From Burkholderia sp. WSM2232 (lineage in GTDB: Bacteria > Pseudomonadota > Gammaproteobacteria > Burkholderiales > Burkholderiaceae), in the NCBI RefSeq assembly GCF_000472545.1, contig NZ_AWZV01000007.1, positions 167 through 64,166 on the forward strand: a stretch of 64,000 bases of DNA, written 5' to 3'. A program made the position numbers and the translations under genes. The notes under the pieces are model-generated. The model was not told the DNA's origin and ran no database searches. It was given only the letters and a program-made list of their open reading frames with translations. Below, one piece after another: positions 16,774-25,367 of the stretch. Each line of letters begins with the position of its first letter. Position 1 is the first letter of the stretch.

Positions 16774-17628
16774 ATGAAAATTGAATCGGTTGGTGTCGTA
16801 GGTGCCGGCGCGATGGGCTCCGGAATAGCGCAGGTACTCGCTGTCGCCAGCATCAACGTTGTGATTATCGACGTAAGCGACATTGCGCTTGAAAAGGCCA
16901 CAGGGAGGATCGACCACAGCCTGCAGCGACTCGTAGCCAATGGAAAACTGGCTGTGTCTGCGAGAGAGGCGGCGCTTGCGCGAATCGTTACTTCAACGGA
17001 GTACGCAAGTCTCACGTCGATGGATATGGTTATTGAGGCCGCGACTGAAAACGTAGAGTTGAAAAACCGAATAATTGCTCAGATCGAGTCGGCCGCGAGA
17101 GCAGACGCGGTGATTGCAACCAATACGTCTTCGATTTCGATTACGGCGCTTGCTGCGGGACTGGCCGACCCTTCGCGCTTCATCGGTATGCACTTCTTCA
17201 ATCCGGTGCCTGTTATGCCGCTTGTGGAAATTATCCGGGGTTTGCAGACGAGCGACAGGACAGCGTCCACTGTTCATGAACTCACGGAGCGGATCGACAA
17301 GTCACCTGTCGGCGTGCGCAATTCCCCGGGATTCGTCGTCAATCGCATCCTCGTGCCCATGATCAATGAAGCGTTCTTCGTTCTGCAAGAAGGTCTCGCG
17401 AGTGCCGAAGACATTGATAAGGGCATGAAGCTTGGCGCTAGCCATCCTGTTGGGCCGCTCGCGCTGGCCGACCTTGTGGGGCTTGATGTCTGTCTCTCAG
17501 TGATGGATGTTTATCTGCGGGACTTTGGTGACCCGAAGTACCGCGCGTGTCCGTTGCTGCGAGAACTTGTAGAAGCGGGGCGCCTGGGACGCAAGAGCGG
17601 CCATGGCGTGTACGACTACTCAGCGTAG
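16774..17628 (+). CDS. 3-hydroxyacyl-CoA dehydrogenase (3-hydroxybutyryl-CoA type)
   Basis: This is a 284-residue protein. The Rossmann motif [18 protein letters not shown] is at the N-terminus. [15 protein letters not shown] and [12 protein letters not shown] follow, then [16 protein letters not shown] with the catalytic histidine. The C-terminal domain begins [17 protein letters not shown] and includes [17 protein letters not shown]. It is full length for the single-domain Hbd/PaaH family. It oxidises a 3-hydroxyacyl-CoA to the 3-oxo form with NAD. It starts 30 bases after the thiolase remnant and is the last gene of the unit, followed by a strong hairpin. Confidence 0.92.
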   Translation: MKIESVGVVGAGAMGSGIAQVLAVASINVVIIDVSDIALEKATGRIDHSLQRLVANGKLAVSAREAALARIVTSTEYASLTSMDMVIEAATENVELKNRIIAQIESAARADAVIATNTSSISITALAAGLADPSRFIGMHFFNPVPVMPLVEIIRGLQTSDRTASTVHELTERIDKSPVGVRNSPGFVVNRILVPMINEAFFVLQEGLASAEDIDKGMKLGASHPVGPLALADLVGLDVCLSVMDVYLRDFGDPKYRACPLLRELVEAGRLGRKSGHGVYDYSA

Positions 17629-17686
17629 AAGCCGGCGAGTGGATACACAGCTAACAGGATCGGGTGCGAGGAATTGGAGGGGGTGA

Positions 17687-17716
17687 AGGCCGCGGTGTCT
17701 CAGGGCATCGCGGCCT
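17687..17716. terminator. Hairpin between convergent genes
   Basis: A perfect eight-base stem, AGGCCGCG paired with CGCGGCCT around a 14-base loop, lies between the plus-strand dehydrogenase and the minus-strand hydrolase stops. It has only an imperfect T-rich tail on the plus side (GTCTTTCGCTTT). It probably ends transcription of the plus-strand unit. Confidence 0.5.
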
Positions 17717-17754
17717 GTCTTTCGCTTTGACCAGCTATGGAAACGGCGTGACTC

Positions 17755-18318
17755 TCATGATCCAGCTTTTTGCACGAGTGCGAGGATTTCCCCGGTCCTG
17801 CCGGTTTCTCCAAGCCAAGGGAAGATGCGCGATACGCTGTTCTCGTGCGCATCTGCGTTCAGATCAGTCATCGCATCTATGGCCAGGGTCACATTGAAGC
17901 CTAGAGCATGTGCCTCTCGCGCCGTTGATTCAACACCAATGCTGGTGGCGATGCCGGCCAGCACAACTTGAGTCACGCCTTCGGAGCGGAGCCAGGACTC
18001 GAGAGCCGTGCCCGAAAAAGCGCCCCACGTTTGCTTGGTCACGAGGTGGTCGTCTGCATCTCGCTCAAGCTCCGCGATCAGATCGGTCCAGTCGGCGGGG
18101 AAGTCGGCGGTGTTGTGGCAGAACTCTGCACGACCAGGAGGGCCCCCGGCGACATTCACCAGTACCACCGGAAGGCCACGGCTGCGAAACGCCGCGGCAA
18201 GCGCATTCGCGCGTTCGGCAATCTGGCTGACGGGGTGAACCAGCGGAAGGGCGGCGATGCCCTTCTGAAGGTCGAGGACTATTAGTGCTGTTCGAGAGTC
18301 GAGCGTTGTCACACTCAT
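17755..18318 (-). CDS. Isochorismatase-like cysteine hydrolase
   Basis: This is a 187-residue protein. TALIVLDLQKG carries the catalytic aspartate, LVTKQTWGAFSGTALESWL includes the lysine region, and VVLAGIATSIGVESTAREAH occupies the position of the usual nucleophilic cysteine. In that last motif most relatives read G-x-x-T-x-x-C-V; here the string is ATSIGVESTA, with the expected cysteine replaced by glycine. Catalysis by the standard mechanism is therefore uncertain. The start at 18318 has a GGAG site; the frame extends upstream but without family homology. It is divergent from the Sua5-porin fusion, with palindromes between them. Confidence 0.75.
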   Translation of the reverse strand: MSVTTLDSRTALIVLDLQKGIAALPLVHPVSQIAERANALAAAFRSRGLPVVLVNVAGGPPGRAEFCHNTADFPADWTDLIAELERDADDHLVTKQTWGAFSGTALESWLRSEGVTQVVLAGIATSIGVESTAREAHALGFNVTLAIDAMTDLNADAHENSVSRIFPWLGETGRTGEILALVQKAGS

Positions 18319-18387
18319 TGCGGTAATTCTCCAAAGGTAGAAGCGCAAAAGACCTGCCCGTGTCGAGCAAACCATACTAGGTATACT

Positions 18388-18405
18388 ACCATGTATAAAG
18401 ATGGT
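18388..18405. promoter_or_regulatory. Candidate operator upstream of the isochorismatase-like gene
   Basis: Inverted repeat ACCAT-N8-ATGGT, embedded in a TATAC-rich stretch that also holds the palindrome GTATAC at 18381-18386. It lies about 70 bases before the hydrolase start. The regulator is not known; none of the neighbours clearly matches. Confidence 0.4.
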
Positions 18406-18660
18406 ATGACAAGATGTAGGATAGCGCTTGATGGACTTGCATCGCAAGTGCTGCTTCCCCGAGGGGGAAGATCAGGTTGCGGACGCAATCCGCGATTACG
18501 ATCTACGTTCGACTGGATGAATGCTCAACCGTCAACCCAGGCGCGATTCCGGCCGCAGCGTAGCGTGAGACCCGGTGCACGGAATGATGCATGTCCATCA
18601 ACTCATAACAATTTGTATAACGAATGATCACATCCAATAATCCTTACGTTGGAGGCGAAT
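18406..18660. other. Upstream region of the fusion gene
   Basis: This region holds only a 29-codon frame (ATG at 18431, ending ADAIRDYDLRSTG) of unknown meaning, perhaps a remnant of a deleted gene, and AT-rich sequence with the GGAGG ribosome site (18651-18655) for the next gene. Confidence 0.35.
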
Positions 18661-20073
18661 ATGCCGAGAATCGATATTGCAGGCGATGTACGCCGGGTCT
18701 TTGAAGTCGTAAAAGGCGGGGGCATTGCAATCTGGCCAAACGATGTCGGATACGGCATGGTCGGCAGCAGTAAGGCGGCCATGCAGAAAATTTTCGACAC
18801 GAAGAAGCGCGGCAGCCACAAGCGTAATGCCATCCTCGGGGATGCCATTACCCAGCGGGAAATTCACGCGCTCGACAAGCGTTCGCAGGACATCATTGAG
18901 TCGGTCACACTTGACTACAACTTGCCGCTCGGGGCGGTTGCGCCCTGCCGGCTCGATCACCCGCTTCTTCAGAAAATAGACGGCGAGTTGCTCGAAGCAA
19001 GTACGGCAAACGGCACTATCGCCATGTTGCTGAACGCCGGCCCTATCTATAACGAGCTCTGTCCCTCCGGTGTATTGCAGGGCAACCGGTTCGGCATGGT
19101 GGGAATTGAAGACATCGGGCACGGTCTGAAGACGGTGTTTCGCCTTGAAAGCGGGTTCTCTTTGACCAACGGCAACCTGGGCCAGGGCGGGCGCATGTTT
19201 GGGCGCCAGGCCTATGTCGGAATCAGCAGCAGCACTTTTGGCACGTTGACGGCCGGGCGCCAGTACGACTCGGTCGTCGATTATTTGCAACCCTATAGCG
19301 GCGTACCATACACCGGTCTTGCGCATCCGCTGGATAACGACAACATTGTCAATTCCTTCCGGATCAACAACGTTATCAAGTACGCCAGCGCGGAGTTTAA
19401 AGGGTTGAAGTTCGGCGGCATGTACGCCTTCAGTAATAGCGCAAGCACCGGCGCGCCCAACTCCGGTTTCGCCGTCAACCGTGCCTGGAGCCTCGGGAGT
19501 TCGTACACGGTGGGGGCATTCAGCGTCGGCGCGGCATACCTGCACTTGAATTCGCCGAACAGCAACACAGCCGGCGCCGTGTCCGGAGACTACATCAACG
19601 TGGGTCGCACAGGCGCCTTGCAATCAATTGGGCTCGCGGGCCCAGTCACAAGACAGGACGTCGTGGGCGTAGGCAGCTCCTATGCTTTCAGCGGCGGGAA
19701 AGTCGGCGTGCTCTACAGTCATACTCGGTTTGATTCGAACGTCGACCGTCTAACGTTCGACAACTACCAGGTCAACGGGACCTACTTCGTCACTCCATTC
19801 TTTTCGTTGGCCACTGTGTACAGCTTTACGGACGGCAAGCTGAAGTCGACGGACGCCAGCCCGAAGTACCACCAGGTGCAACTTGTCGGCGACTATTTTC
19901 TGAGCAAGCGGACAGACGTGTATCTGCTTGGCGCCTACCAAAGGGCTGCTGGGGATGCGAAGGTGGCATCGATTGCACCCGACACTTTCGGTACAGGTGG
20001 CTCTGCGGCGCCGGATGCGTCGACTACGAAGAACCAGGTATTGGTGCGTCTGGCTTTGCGTCACAAGTTCTGA
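18661..20073 (+). CDS. In-frame fusion: Sua5/YrdC-like N-terminal half joined to a signal-less porin
   Basis: This is a 470-residue open frame starting at ATG 18661 behind a strong GGAGG. Residues 1 to about 132 closely follow the Sua5-like protein at 5777: GGIAIWPNDVGYGMVGSS, KKRGSHKRNAILGDAITQRE and TIAMLLNAGPIYNEL. At about base 19055 the sequence switches to a Burkholderia-type general porin: SGVLQGNRFGMVGIEDIG, then GQGGRMFGRQAYVG and TLTAGRQYDSV, many barrel strands, and a C-terminal RLALRHKF. The Sua5 part lacks its S-A-N-L-S-G closing motif, and the porin part lacks its signal peptide and first strand, so neither activity is likely and the product cannot be exported. The best explanation is a deletion that happened to keep the frame. 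Confidence 0.85.
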   Translation: MPRIDIAGDVRRVFEVVKGGGIAIWPNDVGYGMVGSSKAAMQKIFDTKKRGSHKRNAILGDAITQREIHALDKRSQDIIESVTLDYNLPLGAVAPCRLDHPLLQKIDGELLEASTANGTIAMLLNAGPIYNELCPSGVLQGNRFGMVGIEDIGHGLKTVFRLESGFSLTNGNLGQGGRMFGRQAYVGISSSTFGTLTAGRQYDSVVDYLQPYSGVPYTGLAHPLDNDNIVNSFRINNVIKYASAEFKGLKFGGMYAFSNSASTGAPNSGFAVNRAWSLGSSYTVGAFSVGAAYLHLNSPNSNTAGAVSGDYINVGRTGALQSIGLAGPVTRQDVVGVGSSYAFSGGKVGVLYSHTRFDSNVDRLTFDNYQVNGTYFVTPFFSLATVYSFTDGKLKSTDASPKYHQVQLVGDYFLSKRTDVYLLGAYQRAAGDAKVASIAPDTFGTGGSAAPDASTTKNQVLVRLALRHKF

Positions 20074-20121
20074 GTAAGCGCGGACCGCGCGACGGCCGGC
20101 TATCACGAGCGGATGGAATGG

Positions 20122-20631
20122 TCAGGCACTTGCAGAGCCAGGCAACGTCGGTTTGCGTTTCATGCCCGCAAAAAGAAGCATAACCACTCCGAGCATGATT
20201 CCGACGTCCGCGACGTTGAAAACGCCCGTTCTCAACTGCCCGATTCCCATGTTCAGGAAATCGAAGACCAGGCCTCCATAAATCCAGCGATCCAGGAGAT
20301 TACTCAGTCCACCGCCCAGGACGCAGGCGATCGCAAGGACCTCGATGCGGCCGAGTCTGGGTGACCCGAGTAACCATACAAACAAGCCGACGAGGACGGC
20401 GAGCACACCATAGATAAATACGATGTTGCGAGTCGCGTCAGACATGTGCGCCCCGAGGCTGAGGAAGGCCCCATGGTTGTAGACAGGAAGCACCACGAGG
20501 CTTCCGGCAAGAAACGACTTTACGTCGCCCGGAGCCAATACCTGCTTGAATATTGCCTTGGTCAGCTGGTCGACGACGATCCAGGCGAGCGCGCATAGCA
20601 CGGCAGTCGTGACTCTGTGCTTTTTCGACAT
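20122..20631 (-). CDS. lspA: Lipoprotein signal peptidase (signal peptidase II), second-copy type
   Basis: This is a 169-residue inner-membrane aspartyl protease with four predicted helices. AWIVVDQLTKAIF (helix 1), VYNHGAFLSLG, GGLSNLLDRWIYGGLVFDFL with the first catalytic aspartate, and TGVFNVADVGIMLG with the second, are all in the expected order. It removes signal peptides from diacylated prolipoproteins. The start at 20631 (MSKKHR) is chosen because the longer frame has no family homology. The main lspA normally lies beside ileS and ribF; here it stands alone, so it is probably an additional copy. It faces the porin fusion gene. Confidence 0.87.
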   Translation of the reverse strand: MSKKHRVTTAVLCALAWIVVDQLTKAIFKQVLAPGDVKSFLAGSLVVLPVYNHGAFLSLGAHMSDATRNIVFIYGVLAVLVGLFVWLLGSPRLGRIEVLAIACVLGGGLSNLLDRWIYGGLVFDFLNMGIGQLRTGVFNVADVGIMLGVVMLLFAGMKRKPTLPGSASA

Positions 20632-20870
20632 TCTTTGTTTGGAATTGGTAGACGGTGACACGATTGTAACGGTCCCTGACTGGCCGACGCTCTCGCGTGG
20701 CGCGCAGCGGATTGCGGACAGCCCATCGTCAGAGCTTGCGTTTAGAACCTGGCCGTCTGGTGAGCATCTTTCGCGCTGAGATAACGCCCGAAATTTGCGT
20801 TGGCCGCTGTGGTTGGTCACAGTGCGTGCGACGAGCTACGCAGGCAGGTCGAGCGCTAGCGAACGGCGCG

Positions 20871-21647
20871 CTAGAACCGATACAACACCGAAGCCATGCC
20901 ATTCAGATCGAGACGCCGCTCGGTGATCGGGCTACCGGCAGCGGACTTCTGCAAACGCCCGACTACAGCCGCAACGTTCGCCGACCAGTGCGAATCGAAT
21001 TTATACAGCGCGTTCACGTTGATGTGCACGTCGCGCAAGCCTGAATGCGTCGCATACCGAGGCAGGCCCGACGCTGCGCTTTCCTGAGCGTTCACGCCGA
21101 AAAAGGTCTGCGTGTACGTCGCGTTCGCCCATGTCACACCTGGCCCCGCGGACAGCAGCAATTTGCCGAGCGGCGCGGATACGAAGAGGTCCGCCATCGC
21201 GGTCAGGCCTTGCCCGGTTCCGGCTATGTCCCGGTACACCGCCGCCGAGCCAGTGAAGGCCCACCAGGTGTAGTCGGCGAAAAGCCGCAGTTTCGGTCCG
21301 TAGTGCACATCGGGCAAGCCTTTGAGCCGCACATCGTCCGAACTGCTTCGCGACTGGAAATCAAAGCTCAGCGAGGCCCCGGCATGATAGTTCTCACCCG
21401 CGAGCGCATTGACGCCCAGCACGTCCGGACCTTGGGAGAAGACCCGGTCGTTCCACGAGATGTCCTGAACGGGAAACGGCAGCACCTGAATCTGCGAAGA
21501 GCCCGGATATTTCGGAAACACATACAAGCCCGGTCCAACCGATATTTTCCAGTTGCTTGCTGCTTGCGGTTCGTCGGCGTGAGCCGCGCCGGCAAAAGCT
21601 GCCACCGCGAAGCCGCACACTACTGCTGGCAGAGGCGTGCGCTTCAT
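20871..21647 (-). CDS. MipA/OmpV-family outer-membrane protein
   Basis: This is a 258-residue protein with a Sec signal peptide (about 24 residues ending GAAHA). The mature chain begins with a MipA-like entry (ISVGPGLYVFPKYPGSSQ) and continues with alternating strands such as GPKLRLFADYTWW, LLLSAGPGVTWANATYTQTF and HWSANVAAVVGRL. It ends in MASVLYRF with the terminal phenylalanine. MipA/OmpV proteins are barrels linked to murein-synthesis scaffolding or to osmotic and antimicrobial responses; the exact role here is open. Its start overlaps the upstream hydrolase stop by four bases, so the two are co-translated. Confidence 0.87.
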   Translation of the reverse strand: MKRTPLPAVVCGFAVAAFAGAAHADEPQAASNWKISVGPGLYVFPKYPGSSQIQVLPFPVQDISWNDRVFSQGPDVLGVNALAGENYHAGASLSFDFQSRSSSDDVRLKGLPDVHYGPKLRLFADYTWWAFTGSAAVYRDIAGTGQGLTAMADLFVSAPLGKLLLSAGPGVTWANATYTQTFFGVNAQESAASGLPRYATHSGLRDVHINVNALYKFDSHWSANVAAVVGRLQKSAAGSPITERRLDLNGMASVLYRF

Positions 21648-22534
21648 GCTTTCCTCGCCACAGTCGCCAGTTGCCGCAGGCGGCGCGCAAGCGCCCGGGA
21701 AACCACGGGCGCCGGATTATGGCTGCACACCGTTGCAGCCACGCTTTCGCGCAGGAAGAGTGCACATTCGCGCGCCACGACTTCGCGCTCGTTGTCGGAA
21801 GTGATCATGTGATAGGAGTCGTCGAGCCAGATGGTTCGCAAGAACGACGCGCCAATGGTGGTCCCCACGAACCGCGCGTTATGCGGGCTCGAGGTCTCGT
21901 CGTCGATAGCGTGAATAATCAGGCAATCGGTTCCGATGCCCTTGAGCTGCTTCTTTACCGAGTCCGCAAGGCGGCCGGCCTCGTGCAGCGCTGGCATGCC
22001 GATGGATGCCGGTCCAACTTCGCTGATGTCGTTCTTCTGCATGGCTCGCGCGATCTTCGAGCGCAACGCCTCGTTGCGCAGCCCGTAGGGTTCCTGTTCG
22101 CGATAACGATAACGTGAGCGAAGGGGCGTGTAATACACGTAGTCCAGCAAAAAGCGATACCAGGGAAGCGACCAGCCGTCGTAGTTCAGCGTGATCGATA
22201 GCAGCAGCAACGCGCGGGCGGCGGGCCGCTCGTGCGCGACGGCAGCCGCGAGCGTCGCGCCCATCGACAGACCGCATATCGAAACGTGCTCATGCTGTGA
22301 GGCGAGCTTATCGAACTCCGCGATGGCCGCGCCGATCCATTGCTCCATCGGCAGATGTCCGGTGCCTGCGGTGTAGCCGGGCAATTCGGGCGTATGGGTG
22401 GCAAAGCCCTCGTCGGCAAGCAGTCGCGCGAGAAAACGCAACTCGAGCGGCGAGCTCGACAGGCCGTGCAACAGCAGCACAACGTGATCGCTGTGGTCAA
22501 GGCTTGAAAATGGCGTGGCGTTCATGTCAGTCAT
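21644..22534 (-). CDS. Alpha/beta hydrolase (carboxylesterase/lysophospholipase-like)
   Basis: This is about 296 residues. HVVLLLHGLSSSPLELRFLA is the oxyanion-hole strand, ISICGLSMGATLAAAVA-type sequence carries the G-L-S-M-G nucleophile elbow with the catalytic serine, CLIIHAIDDETSSP gives the acid, and DDSYHMITSDNER the catalytic histidine. The pattern resembles the carboxylesterase/monoglyceride-lipase group. No signal peptide is seen, so it is cytoplasmic. The ATG at 22534 overlaps the stop of the DUF4118 gene (ATGACTGA), which argues for that start; a second ATG nine bases on is possible. It is the middle gene of a three-gene unit ending with the MipA-like protein. Confidence 0.85.
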   Translation of the reverse strand: MTDMNATPFSSLDHSDHVVLLLHGLSSSPLELRFLARLLADEGFATHTPELPGYTAGTGHLPMEQWIGAAIAEFDKLASQHEHVSICGLSMGATLAAAVAHERPAARALLLLSITLNYDGWSLPWYRFLLDYVYYTPLRSRYRYREQEPYGLRNEALRSKIARAMQKNDISEVGPASIGMPALHEAGRLADSVKKQLKGIGTDCLIIHAIDDETSSPHNARFVGTTIGASFLRTIWLDDSYHMITSDNEREVVARECALFLRESVAATVCSHNPAPVVSRALARRLRQLATVARKA

Positions 22535-23327
22535 CTGCGCGCAAAACAAGGAATTCACCGGACGACGTGGTGAAGCGGTCGCACGCGCACTCAACCGGCC
22601 GCCAGTCGTCGCGGGCGCTGGAGAGAAAACGCATGCGGTGACGCCCTGGCGTCAGATGGACGCTCACGTGCGCGAGATCCTCCTCATGCACTTGCGTATG
22701 CTTCGCGCAGTAGGCGATGCCCGCGTGCAACGATGCGTCGCCCGCGGGGGCGTCGGGTGTAGCCGTGGCGGCGGCGGCCACGAAGTTGCACGGAGGCAAG
22801 CTGTTGGCGGGATTGAGCGCCTTAATGAGGATCAGGGAGCGGTTGTACTGGGCGATATGACGCAGCATGCGATGCATTTCATCGGTGGCCCGGCGGGCAA
22901 TCAGCCGCTCGTTGTCATGGCGCAGCAGCATTTCGTAGCGCGATTGCGCCACGGCTGCGAGCAGTTCGGCGCGATACTGCGCGCGCCGCAAACGTTCAAC
23001 GAGGCCGATGACGAAAACCGTCATCAGAGGGTACGAGATCAGCAGATGCAGATCCGACGCGTCGATCACTTCGATGTGGCCATAAGGCGGCACGAAGAGA
23101 TAATCGGCAAGGCAAAGGCCGAGCAGCATCACGCATAACGCGGGCGCGAGGCCACAGTAGTACTCGACGAGCACCGCGGCGACGAGAAAAGCAGTGCCGG
23201 GCATGAACGGCCCGAGCAGCGGGTGCAGGACCGTCCGGATGATCGCCGCGGCAACGAGTGCCGCTGCTGCGGCGATCCACCTGTTCCGGCCACGTGGCGC
23301 CCACCGTTTTGAATTTTTGACTTCCAT
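22527..23327 (-). CDS. DUF4118-type membrane protein (KdpD-like sensor membrane domain without a kinase)
   Basis: This is a 266-residue protein. Residues 15-120 contain four closely spaced hydrophobic helices: WIAAAAALVAAAIIRTVL, AFLVAAVLVEYYCGLAPALC, VMLLGLCLADYLFVPPYG and LLISYPLMTVFVIGLVERL. This is the KdpD/DUF4118 membrane module. It is followed by a coiled segment (LRRAQYRAELLAAVAQSRYE) and a C-terminal soluble region without kinase motifs, so it cannot phosphorylate. The histidine-rich tail region includes HRMLRHIAQYN. The start at MEVKNSK (23327) fits the first helix; the longer frame upstream looks spurious. It heads a unit with the hydrolase and the MipA-like gene. Confidence 0.72.
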   Translation of the reverse strand: MEVKNSKRWAPRGRNRWIAAAAALVAAAIIRTVLHPLLGPFMPGTAFLVAAVLVEYYCGLAPALCVMLLGLCLADYLFVPPYGHIEVIDASDLHLLISYPLMTVFVIGLVERLRRAQYRAELLAAVAQSRYEMLLRHDNERLIARRATDEMHRMLRHIAQYNRSLILIKALNPANSLPPCNFVAAAATATPDAPAGDASLHAGIAYCAKHTQVHEEDLAHVSVHLTPGRHRMRFLSSARDDWRPVECACDRFTTSSGEFLVLRADD

Positions 23328-24236
23328 GCACTCGATGCAAACATTAAAACCTTTCTCCCCATTAACGGCGATATGGGGGAAAGGTTTAGCAGATAACCCG
23401 TTCGATCTACCAAGCTTTGAGCGCGGCGACCAAACTCGAAGCCAAAGTCTGGTACAGCGCTGATGGCGGCGCGAGTTCCAGGACGTGGGCGTGCAGCCGC
23501 GCCGCTCATCGCCTGTACGAATCCGATAAGCGCGCACACCTTGCTCTGTTTCTCAGCGGTTCAGGACAAGAAGCGCTTCCGGATAGCGGTCGCACATGAA
23601 GTCGACGAACGCTCGCGCCCGTTGCATTCCCAGCACAGACCGCTCGCGTGCGCCGCGCAGAACTTTCGCCGCGGAAGCTATAGCTTCGTTGCCTGAGCAA
23701 TTGGCGGGAGACGACCTGCAACAGTGGTCATTATCTGATCCGCCAGGACCGCTAACCAACTGCTAACGGCCGTTAGTCGAAACGTCCTTTGATTAACATG
23801 AACCATCACCGCATCCACCGCCAGGAGTTCCCAAAGGTCCGATAGTGCGCCAGGGCGTTGACCCATTAAAGCCGGAGGTTATCGGAGCCAGACCCGCCCG
23901 GATATGCGACAAAGAGCCCCGGCAAGAGGACGGTGATCTGTCAGAACAAGGGATCGGGCTTCGTCGCGCGGAAAAAACCGCTCAAAATCAAGGTCGACAG
24001 GATCGTTGCCCGCTTTGCACTCCCCGGAGCCGAGCACAGCCGTGGACTCTTGATCGACTCGGCCGACGCGCCGCGGGCAAAAAATGATGGCATGCCGGCC
24101 GAGCAGCGCGACATGACCTCGTCTGTACTCAATGGGAAGGCGCCACCTACTGATGCGCCGTGTCAGCAAAAAAGCAGTGCCACCGCCAGTCTCCGCGCCA
24201 GCCCTCAGCGCTTGAGCGAGGGCAGACGAGACTGCA
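23328..24236. other. Long stretch without a supported gene; possible regulator remnant
   Basis: About 900 bases. On the minus strand around 23567-23700 a short frame ends ARAFVDFMCDRYPEALLVL, which resembles the last helix of LysR-type regulators (R-A-F-V-D-F) and could be the tail of a deleted gene. The rest contains overlapping short frames on both strands with no motif or ribosome site. Confidence 0.35.
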
Positions 24237-25367
24237 TCAAACACCAGACGTTGCGGTGGAACTCGCCGGCTGCGCCGTGGCCCAGCGGAGCTTTCGTTCC
24301 ATGACGCGCAGATTGATGTGGTCAGACGCGAGGCGTCCCAGTGTAGTGAGTGCGTCGCGCTGCGATTCCAGGAGCCGGCGCGGCGTGCGGTCGATCACAC
24401 AGAGTGAGCCGAGCCGGTAGCCCTGAACGTCGCAAATGTTGACCCCGGCGTAGAAGCGGATGTGAGGATCGCCCGTTACCAGTGGGTTACTGGCAAATCG
24501 CAGGTCGATCGTTGCGTCCTCAACGACGAACACGCCATCCTGCAGGATCGTGAAATTGCAGAACGCCCATGACCGCGGCGTTTCTGCCGTTTCGAGCCCC
24601 CAACGAGATTTGAACCATTGCCTGTCGGGCGTGAGAAGCGTCAGCAGAGCAATTGGCGCCTCGAGAATCGTGGCGGCGAGGCGTGTGATTTCATCAAACG
24701 ATTCTTCGGCAGGGCTATCCACCAGGCCGGAAGCCGTGACTGCGATCAGCCTTTGCGCCTCATTACCCGCGGGGTCACCGCTCAACGGTTCGACCACAGG
24801 CCGCGCCAACGGTCCGCCGTCGCCAAGCAACCGGCGGACCGTGGACTGGAGCGTACCCGCAGACCTGTTGGCGGCTACAACATGCAGGCGCCGGCCGGCA
24901 GTCGGCAATGCCGACAGGTCTGTGCCGCCGACGTCCCCCGCTATGACCACGTGAGTGTGACCGAGAGCGGGGTGCGCAAGAATCGCCTCGAGGAGGCGCA
25001 TGCAATCCGACCCGTCGGCGTCGAAGTCAAGCACGATCACTGATGGCAGAAGGTGGCCGGCACTGAGCAAGGTTTGATAGGCATCGGAGCTTGCGTGCAC
25101 GGCGCACTCAGGCATGGCGTTGAACATTTCTACAAAGCGCTGAGCCTTGTGCCGGGGCGTATGCACCAGCACCAGCGCGGGCCCATGAATCCTTTGCGCA
25201 GCGAGCCTCGCCTTAAGGTCCATCACAGCGCTGCGGCGGACACGACGATGACCACCGGGCGTTTTCCAGGAGTCGAGCGTATTCGTCTCGATCCACGTCT
25301 GTGCGGTGCGGGCCGACACGCCGAGAAGTTCCGCCGCTTCCCGGGTCGTGATGATGGGGTCTTCCAT
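24237..25367 (-). CDS. Regulator with excisionase-type HTH, receiver-like and GAF domains
   Basis: This is a 376-residue protein. Residues 5-55 are a MerR/excisionase-type DNA-binding domain (TTREAAELLGVSARTAQTWI then TPGGHRRVRRS). Residues 62-175 resemble a receiver domain (ALVLVHTPRHKAQRFVEMF, VIVLDFDADGSDCMRLLEAI) with one aspartate at the phosphorylation position. Residues 205-350 form a GAF domain of the type seen in redox or small-molecule sensors (APIALLTLLTPDRQWFKSRW, FCNFTILQDGVFVVEDA, GVNICDVQGYRLGSLCVID). The product should be cytoplasmic and DNA-binding. It is divergent from the EAL-HDOD gene across a 397-base region, which it may regulate. GAF ligand and output are unknown. Confidence 0.82.
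   Translation of the reverse strand: MEDPIITTREAAELLGVSARTAQTWIETNTLDSWKTPGGHRRVRRSAVMDLKARLAAQRIHGPALVLVHTPRHKAQRFVEMFNAMPECAVHASSDAYQTLLSAGHLLPSVIVLDFDADGSDCMRLLEAILAHPALGHTHVVIAGDVGGTDLSALPTAGRRLHVVAANRSAGTLQSTVRRLLGDGGPLARPVVEPLSGDPAGNEAQRLIAVTASGLVDSPAEESFDEITRLAATILEAPIALLTLLTPDRQWFKSRWGLETAETPRSWAFCNFTILQDGVFVVEDATIDLRFASNPLVTGDPHIRFYAGVNICDVQGYRLGSLCVIDRTPRRLLESQRDALTTLGRLASDHINLRVMERKLRWATAQPASSTATSGV

Noticed and set aside
18628..19623. A 331-codon frame antisense to the Sua5-porin fusion
   Set aside because: No motif or start signal; it spans the junction only because the sense gene is GC-rich.
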